Below, piece by piece: positions 59,501-64,000 of a stretch of DNA of 64,000 bases. A program made the translations under genes and the position numbers. How positions within the stretch are numbered: position 1 is the stretch's first letter; each line of letters begins with the position of its first letter. The DNA is from Nematostella vectensis. Lineage: Eukaryota; Cnidaria; Anthozoa; Actiniaria; Edwardsiidae. Under the pieces are notes generated by a model. The model was not told the origin of the DNA. It was given only the letters and a program-made list of their open reading frames with translations, and made no database searches. The stretch lies in assembly GCF_932526225.1 (NCBI RefSeq), contig NC_064043.1:6997501-7061500 (forward strand), read 5' to 3'.

Positions 59501-61264
59501 AAAATTCTGCTAGAAAATTAGGGAAAAACATTTTTTGTTATTATTTTTGCATAAAAAGTGATTCCTGGTAAGTTAATGAGAATTCTTGAGCTGCCGTAAG
59601 ATAGTGGGCAAGTTAGCAGGATTATTTTTGGGCCTGGGGAACAAACAAAGAGTTTATCAGGGGCTTGCAAGGTGACCTTCCGGGTTTCCGGGTTTATCTG
59701 GAATTTTGAACAACCCCTAAAGGAAGCATTCATGCCCAGCCCTTCCAATTGATAAAAATTGATCATCAGAAACTAATCGAATTAATCAATATTAATCGAT
59801 ATTAGTCAGTTAATTATTATTGATTGATACTGGAAATTGATAATAATCGATACTCACAGCTCAAGAGTACTCAATCATATTGATTATTATCGATTAATAT
59901 TAGGTTTTATCGATTTCTTATGTTTAAAACTGACCGCTGGAAAAGTCAATCTGCAATCACTATTACCACGTGAACCAGGAATAATACATCTAGCATCTCA
60001 GCGTATGGGTATGTTCATCTGTGCTGAGTAGTGTTCAGAAATCTCTTATTGAGAAATATATTGGTTAATAAATAACCTTTAGCAAAAAAATGTTGTTGCT
60101 ATCTTGTATATTGCAGGGGTTTTAATAACTTTTAGAATAGCAGGCTGTGCTTAAGAAGTAGGTGGCTGGGGCCTGGAAGCATAGCATAATGGCTCGATGT
60201 CTTCAGATAGGGTATCTCACCAGTTAGTAATAAAAATTGATGAAAAATAGAAATTGTGCAATTCCTGAGTAGGATTAGATAAAGGTAAAAACAGAATAGC
60301 CATTATTGTGTTCCATCTCTTTTTTCCCATCGAAAATGGTGATGCAATTTAGTTAAAAATATAAACAGCTTGATTCACACACTGCTATTTTGTACAGAGT
60401 AAAGATAACAGCAACTCATAGGTGTTCATTAACACCTATGTTAATTAATTAAAAAATCCCTGATAGAACAATACTGGGTTTTCCTTTTTGCTTCACTGAA
60501 AACGCTATGTTTGATAAAAAAGACTGCTGACAGTTTGGGCTCAAAACTACCCATGATCCTTTTTTGTATAAATCCAAGATGGTGACAAACAACAATGCTA
60601 CTATTCTTTACTGATACAAATAAGGAATATGCTTGCAAGTAACAGTTAATTGGCAAAAGGATATAATCAATATAATTGATAATTTAAATATTTTTTCGAT
60701 AATAATTGTGACTCATACAGTTTCATGTTATTGATTTCTATTGATTTACGATATTAATCGATTGACTGATATTGGTTTTAATTGATAACTATCGATTATT
60801 ATTGATTATCGGAATTATCGATTGGTAGGGCCGGGATCCATGGTACCTTGCTTGACAGGTGCATTTAATTTAATTTGACAGAGCTAATCCATACTACGTT
60901 TCCTGCTACATTGGAACTAACATAGCACAATCCAGTGAGGCCTGCACTCACTTAGGCAACAAACATCGAATCAACCTAGTCACGGCAGAAAACCCATATT
61001 AACAGACACTTAGACTCGCTACTGACTCCTTAGCACAACTATGAAAAGTCAGAGAAGAGATGTCAACAAATCCAAAATGTACATCATAACAATCTTGAGA
61101 CAAAAAGCTACACTTAATGCCTCTCTGCAAGTTTCATTGCTTACTTCTGTAGTTACCTTAAGTTGTTGTAGTAATTCATCACTGCCGAGTTTTTCATTCA
61201 GCCTTGTGGTGCCGCTTTCTCGCTTCTTTCTTTTTGAGCAAGCGTTTGGTTCAACGCGCGGCAT
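36240..61264 (-). CDS. PDS5: PDS5 sister-chromatid cohesion protein, complete, 39 exons
   Basis: Predicted 1677-residue orthologue of PDS5A/B, the HEAT-repeat cohesin regulator that binds SCC1/RAD21 and works with WAPL, sororin and ESCO acetyltransferases to control cohesin release and loop size on chromosomes. Residues from about 10 to 1090 align in order with vertebrate PDS5. Examples are [54 protein letters not shown] and the RIYAPEAPF segment near the N-terminus. The tail is basic, Ser/Pro/Lys-rich and DNA-binding-like, and ends [10 protein letters not shown], resembling the conserved VNVRRRS... C-terminus of PDS5B. It is longer than vertebrate forms (~1340-1450) because of the large tail exon at 39970-39028. 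All 38 introns are GT-AG and all phases close. Exon coordinates are in the two following entries. Introns 18, 27, 29 and 30 carry copies of adjoining splice junctions. Confidence 0.96.
36380..36660 (+). repeat. Degenerate GGTAAGGTGA repeat
   Basis: Irregular GGTAAGGTGAGCTAAG-like units run through PDS5 intron 38, close to the last exon. On the opposite (gene) strand they read CTTACCTCACC. No exon homology noted. Confidence 0.7.
38155..38230. repeat. ATAACT-type AT-rich microsatellite
   Basis: Irregular TATAACTATAACTATAATA units in PDS5 intron 36. Confidence 0.8.
41940..42682 (-). repeat. Tandem copies of PDS5 exon 30 3' end plus 5' splice site
   Basis: After the 48-bp exon 30, five more copies of its last ~27 bases (CTCGCCTATGGCCTTGTACTGAATAAG split by small changes) followed by GTGGGTAAAAACACTACATA recur in intron 30, ending near 42611, 42458, 42289, 42117 and 41970. 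Spacing is 72 bp then ~150-170 bp, the longer units padded with a nested TGTAGATTGTG minisatellite. Donors are GTGGGT in four intron copies or their variant GTGTGT; the farthest lacks GT. The reading frame from exon 30 stays open through at least the first two extra copies. Confidence 0.88.
42683..61264 (-). CDS. PDS5: PDS5 exons 1-30 (HEAT-repeat body, residues 1-1078)
   Basis: Exons high to low: 61264-61157, 59214-59023, 58815-58726, 58107-58013, 57726-57600, 57284-57204, 57110-56970, 56896-56781, 56408-56314, 56097-55991, 55611-55573, 55304-55243, 54947-54744, 54590-54558, 54329-54281, 52709-52661, 52297-52161, 51709-51479, 50233-50143, 50053-49984, 48726-48603, 48490-48335, 48015-47935, 47610-47474, 47023-46900, 44925-44791, 44347-44278, 43700-43589, 43275-43146, 42730-42683. 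The start Met at 61264 gives a short Lys/Arg-rich lead into the PDS5 HEAT fold. Exon 18 has an acidic run (about [11 protein letters not shown]) where vertebrate PDS5 has a similar acidic linker. Several exons are tiny (33, 39 and 48 bp). Exon 4 uses the donor GTATGTAAG because that alone restores phase. Confidence 0.93.
42845..43095 (+). repeat. Dispersed repeat, copy B, with ACATTTATGGG minisatellite
   Basis: Begins with TTAGTGACGTCATCGATGACG and CATATCGTTGCACCCCCC, matching 14116-14262. It continues into eight or nine ACATTTATGG units at ~20-bp spacing. Lies in PDS5 intron 29. Confidence 0.75.
43103..43145 (-). repeat. Duplicate of PDS5 exon 29 3' end and donor
   Basis: The true exon 29 ends GAGAATGCGACAGCCAATGAG with donor GTAGGTGTT. 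Just 41 bp into the intron, GAGAACGAGACAGCCAATGAG/GTACGTGTT repeats the junction. Use of the second donor would add 41 nt and meet an in-frame TAG. Confidence 0.85.
43678..44000 (-). repeat. Three ~105-110-bp copies of the PDS5 exon 28 5' end plus 3' splice site
   Basis: The unit includes (plus strand) GGGAGGATAGCATG..GCATGCTAAGAAAA, the reverse of acceptor CTTAG/CATGCTCTCATGCTATCC, and a spacer with TTTAAAGGAGCATCCTAGAAT. Copies begin at 43678 (true junction), about 43788 and about 43893. The second keeps a CTTAG acceptor, the third GTTAG. Confidence 0.87.
45225..46752. repeat. 24-bp minisatellite with higher-order structure
   Basis: About 64 copies of GGTGAGCAGGGTGCCGCACA plus GGGA, in PDS5 intron 25. 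Private variants recur in the same order (ACACAAGGAG at 45698 and 46321; GCGGCACAGTAAGG at 45959 and 46558), so a ~600-bp block was duplicated within the array. A one-base deletion near 46195 separates the halves. Very long open frames (up to 615 codons) in several frames result from the period of eight codons and are not taken as genes. Confidence 0.96.
49246..49863. mobile_element. TTAA-flanked TIR element
   Basis: Bounded by TTAA on both sides, with inverted ends GGTAATTCCCTCGAA and TTCAAGGGAATTACC. 618 bp including TTAAs. No transposase frame. The TTAA target duplication suggests mobilisation by a piggyBac-type transposase (inference). In PDS5 intron 20. Confidence 0.82.
50398..51478 (-). 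repeat. 56-bp array made of PDS5 exon 18 3' end plus 5' splice site
   Basis: About 20 units of 56 bp fill intron 18 right up to exon 18. On the gene strand each reads ACACCCAGTAATAGGGGCAC CAAGGGGCTGGACCTG.., which parallels the end of the exon (TCGCCCAGTAATAGGGGCAC CAAGGGGCTGGAC..). It is followed by a donor-like GTAGGTCAATAG (true donor) or GTAAGTCAATAG in units near 50470, 50520, 50580 and 51080. The exon's own GATGAGTCGACAGACTCG is the source of the TAGGTCAATAGACACA segment. Spacing, for example 50611 to 50667, is 56. Confidence 0.93.
53020..54020. mobile_element. ~1.0-kb non-autonomous TIR element
   Basis: Inverted ends TTAACCCATTGAC (53020-53032) and GTCAATGTGTTAA (54008-54020). Base composition differs from the surrounding intron. 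It encodes nothing recognisable. Sits in PDS5 intron 15, the 1.6-kb gap between exons 16 and 15. Confidence 0.65.
55370..55572. repeat. ~125-bp direct duplication touching the PDS5 exon 11 donor
   Basis: Two diverged copies of a block (TTTAAGGGGTAAGCCTAAAG ... TTAAGCATTAATGACAGCA) end at about 55465 and at the donor of exon 11 (exon edge 55573). The second copy of ATTAATGACAGCACCATACC contains the donor; the first has CATCATAATAC there. Confidence 0.65.
58655..58715. mobile_element. Fragment of the 24292-24452 MITE family
   Basis: TTTGGATTCTGGGAGGTTGT GCAACAACAATGTTGGCTTTA matches the right end of that MITE with substitutions. A partner end was not found, so it is probably a remnant. It lies just beyond exon 3 of PDS5. 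Confidence 0.5.
59734..60835. mobile_element. ~1.1-kb TIR element rich in ATTGAT/ATCGAT
   Basis: Left end CCCAGCCCTTCCAATTGATA and right end TATCGATTGGTAGGGCCGGG are inverted copies. Each end continues for 100-200 bp in AATCGATATTAATCGAT-type repeats that also pair across the element. The centre is AT-rich and non-coding. In PDS5 intron 1. Confidence 0.75.
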
Positions 61265-62040
61265 GATTTTGGAGTGAAGTCACGGTCTCTCACAAACCCA
61301 TCAATAGGGCCGCACAATGCAATGTGAGGCTGGTTCCTGGCGCGATTAACTGCTTTGGTTTAACGATTTGTATTGAAGTCTCAAGAGTAAACCAAGTCAT
61401 AGGGTCCTGGACTCTTGTTGTGTCTTTCGTTTCGAAGACAGGATGGCGCGAACAGACCATAATAGAATACTGATAGGGAAAACCGCTGACGAAACCACAG
61501 GCAACCCACTGCACTGAAACTGTAGATTTGTTGAATGGCCCTTGGCGAGCCCGTACATGCACTTCAAAGTTCCCCGTGCGCAAGTCGAGCATTTTGGCTA
61601 AGACGCCCATATCTAAGGAATATTTATTACTGAGTCTTGTCTGTGCCCGTTTTCACAAATAATAAAAATTTGTTTGATCGGAACACTCCCATAAGTACGG
61701 TATTCCTGTGTTGGCAACGCACGGAGGAAGGGAAAGCAAGACGAAGCCGTTTCCGAGTTCCTGATTTTTCTTTTCTTTTCTAGCAGTGGCTATTCGTACG
61801 GATCCATATCCCGACATCGTACTTGCCCCGGCGTATGGTACATTATTTTCTAGATTTCCTACCGCAACGAATTCTTCTAGTGCAGCTCAAACCAAAATTG
61901 TTGAAACTATCCTCCAACGTTTCAAGATTCAATGGCAAAGACATCCCACGACGTATGAAACAAGAACAGCAAAATAATCGGAAATTCCTGTTTTGGAGAT
62001 GTCGAGATTGCGACACGGGTATCCTGAATAACGAAAACCA
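61265..62040. other. PDS5 upstream region
   Basis: Less AT-rich than the flanks and without repeats, consistent with a promoter and 5' UTR zone, though no core promoter motif is decisive. A 106-codon minus-strand open frame (61610-61290) ends 26 bases before the PDS5 start codon. I recognise no family in it, so it is left as a possible upstream ORF or chance. Confidence 0.45.
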
Positions 62041-62344
62041 GGCCCGTACCCAGGGAGGGGGGGGGACGCATCCCCCCACACAACGGCCGAAGGTCCACTT
62101 TCGGTTCTCAATAATGCTATTTGTAGATAAAACTATAAAGCATAAGCTAGATCACTCTGGTATGTAGCCAAATCCGACAATAAACGTCTAGTGGAGATAC
62201 TGCAGACGCAAAAAAAAAACTCTTTTGTTTTTTCGGGGGTGGTCAGATTTTTATCTGAGAACTCGCCCCTTCCCCCGGGAAAATTAGGTCCACTTTTTTG
62301 GGATTTCGCACACCCCCTCCCCAAGAAAAATCCTGGGTATTGGC
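62041..62344. mobile_element. MITE-like element with GTACCCAGG ends
   Basis: Starts GGCCCGTACCCAGGGAGGGG and ends CCCTCCCC.. ATCCTGGGTATTGG, a short, imperfect inverted pair with G/C runs just inside both ends. About 300 bp, non-coding. Confidence 0.5.
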
Positions 62345-62499
62345 TTGAAAACACACAGGAGAGCCGGCTCGCAGGCTACGATTGCCCAGCCAGTATTACG
62401 TAACCCGGAACTCTGATTAGACAAACGTACGATTCACGCGGCGGCTCACGTGTGTCTAAATTCAAATCTGGTATCTACTGAAGCCCATGAGTATCATGT

Positions 62500-63960
62500 G
62501 GGCCACTCAAGGTTTTCGTTAACAACATCTCACCTTTCGTTCACGACTTTGAACTATTTGCGTCACGACAACTCACTTTGAGTGTCACGACAAAGCACTA
62601 TTTGATTATCGCTTAAAACATTGCAGGTTTAGTTCACCATATCGCACTTTGTGTCTCAAAACATCGCACTTTGTGCCTTAAAAAACTCATCATTTTGCCT
62701 TTGCTTAAAACATTTCAGTATATCGTTCACGACATTCAACTTTGTGCTTATAACATAGCACTATTTGTCTATTGCATAAAATATTTGACTTTGTGCTTTA
62801 TAACATGGGACTTTGTGTCTTAAAAAATCTCGCGATTTACCGAATGCGCAAATCATTTCAGGTTTTGTCTATTGCATAAAATATTTCACTTTGTGCTTCA
62901 TAACATGGTACTTTGTGTCTTAAAAAATCTCGCGATTTACCGAATGCGCAAATCATTTCAGGTTTTGTCTATTACATAAAGTATTTAACTTTTTGCTTTA
63001 TAACACGGTACTTCGTGTCTTTAAAAATATTGCGATTTGCCGGATGGCCGAATAATTTCAGTTTTTGTCTATGCATAAAATATTTAACTTTGAGCTTTAG
63101 AACTTCATTTCACAAATTTGAAGAGAATTTTCAAATAACTGGATTCTATACGAATGACCTGTGAGCTCCCTACAAGGACTAATAACTAAACAGAACTTCA
63201 GGACAGGCCAAGGAAAAGAAGCCTTAGCGATACGGGATCAAAGGCTGAACTGGTTGAGAGCTCGCTCGAGCTTTATTCAGTGTTCTACAGATGCAGGTAC
63301 CTTTAGCTCGCCTTGCGGGACTAAGGCCCCAATGATAACTCTACATCGGAAGCCTCTCCTCCAAACGATAAATCACGGCATTTGACTTTGTTTATAACTT
63401 AGGCGGCTCATCGCATTAATACTAATAATATCTAACTTTTTTTGACAATCATTTACAGCATTCCATAATATCTTAGGCAACGACTCACAATGGGTCGCAA
63501 TGCTGAACTTTTGACTTTTTCTTATCAACAATGCTATTTATTTCACTGAGCTTTATGGCTTATAATCTTGGTTTAGTATTTATATTTACTTATATATCTC
63601 AATTTAAGCTCAGGATTTCGCAATTACGTTTCTAGTCTATTTGCAAAGCATGCTGGTCTATGTAGAAAAAAACTCACTTTTTGCAAACGCACTTTGTGCT
63701 TCACGAGATTGCACTTTTTGCGTTACGACATTGGACTTTTTGCACAACGACATGTGACTATTTGTCACACACGATTGGATGTTTAAGCTTGCGTCATGGC
63801 ACATTATGCAAATCGCCAACAACATCTGACTCTTGGCGTCACGACATGAGACAATTTGCTTCAAAACATTTCAGTTTTTGTCCATTGCATAAAATATTCA
63901 ACTTTGTGTCTAAAAAAATCTCGCGATTTGCCGAATGGCGACTCACGCATGACTAATTGC
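62500..63960. repeat. Degenerate CACTTTGTG / nested ~125-bp repeats
   Basis: A ~24-bp theme (CGCACTTTGTGTCTYAAAACAT) runs from about 62560. From about 62770 to 63110 it is organised into three ~125-bp units with TTGTCTATTGCATAAAATATT, CTTTGTGCTTYATAACATGG and AAAATCTCGCGATTTACCGA. After a unique gap (63150-63650) the theme resumes to the window end, with one further partial large unit near 63870-63945. No gene seen. Confidence 0.75.
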
Positions 63961-64000
63961 TAATCACACAACAACAATAACTAAGCTCGATCAATGTTCA

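Noticed and set aside
61290-61610. 106-residue minus-strand frame just upstream of PDS5
   Set aside because: No recognisable family and no splice structure; it may be an upstream ORF in the 5' leader, but nothing supports a protein.

Overview
This is a eukaryotic, metazoan window with about 8 to 10 kb per large gene, short exons, GT-AG introns, and introns and spacers full of minisatellites and small terminal-inverted-repeat (TIR) elements. The family content (a PAN/apple-type secreted protein, a DBH-like copper monooxygenase, an M6/proteolipid-type four-pass protein, the cohesin regulator PDS5) and the repeat style suggest an anthozoan cnidarian, perhaps a Nematostella-like sea anemone. That assignment is inference from family resemblance, not a database result.

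Layout. All recognised genes lie on the minus strand. (1) 1-2.2 kb: GGT/GATGGT simple repeats and the first exon of a small secreted PAN/apple-like protein. (2) 4.7-13.1 kb: seven head-to-tail copies of a ~1.2-kb unit, plus a decayed eighth. (3) 14.46-25.16 kb: a complete 14-exon DBH-like monooxygenase (MOXD1-type), 621 residues, with all six expected copper ligands. (4) 26.81-34.50 kb: a complete 6-exon M6/PLP-family membrane protein, 379 residues. (5) 36.24-61.26 kb: a complete 39-exon PDS5 gene, 1677 residues. (6) 61.3-64 kb: upstream spacer, a TIR element and degenerate repeats. I derived the exon chains by hand. In all three large genes every intron phase closes and every exon length matches its codon count, which is strong internal support.

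Main discovery. At least seven introns in these three genes contain tandem repeats whose unit spans an exon-intron boundary, so exon edge and splice site are copied into the neighbouring intron. The clearest is the ~46-copy, 66-bp array in M6 intron 3: each unit carries a pyrimidine-rich tract, an AG acceptor and the first ~19 coding bases of exon 4. In that array and several others, choosing the wrong splice-site copy leads straight to an in-frame stop. At PDS5 exon 30, by contrast, the distal donors stay in frame and would lengthen the protein. This recurrent class of junction-anchored tandem repeats is the feature most worth following up.

The genes are functionally unrelated (oxidation in the secretory pathway, membrane glycoprotein, chromosome cohesion). 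I see no operon-like or pathway linkage.
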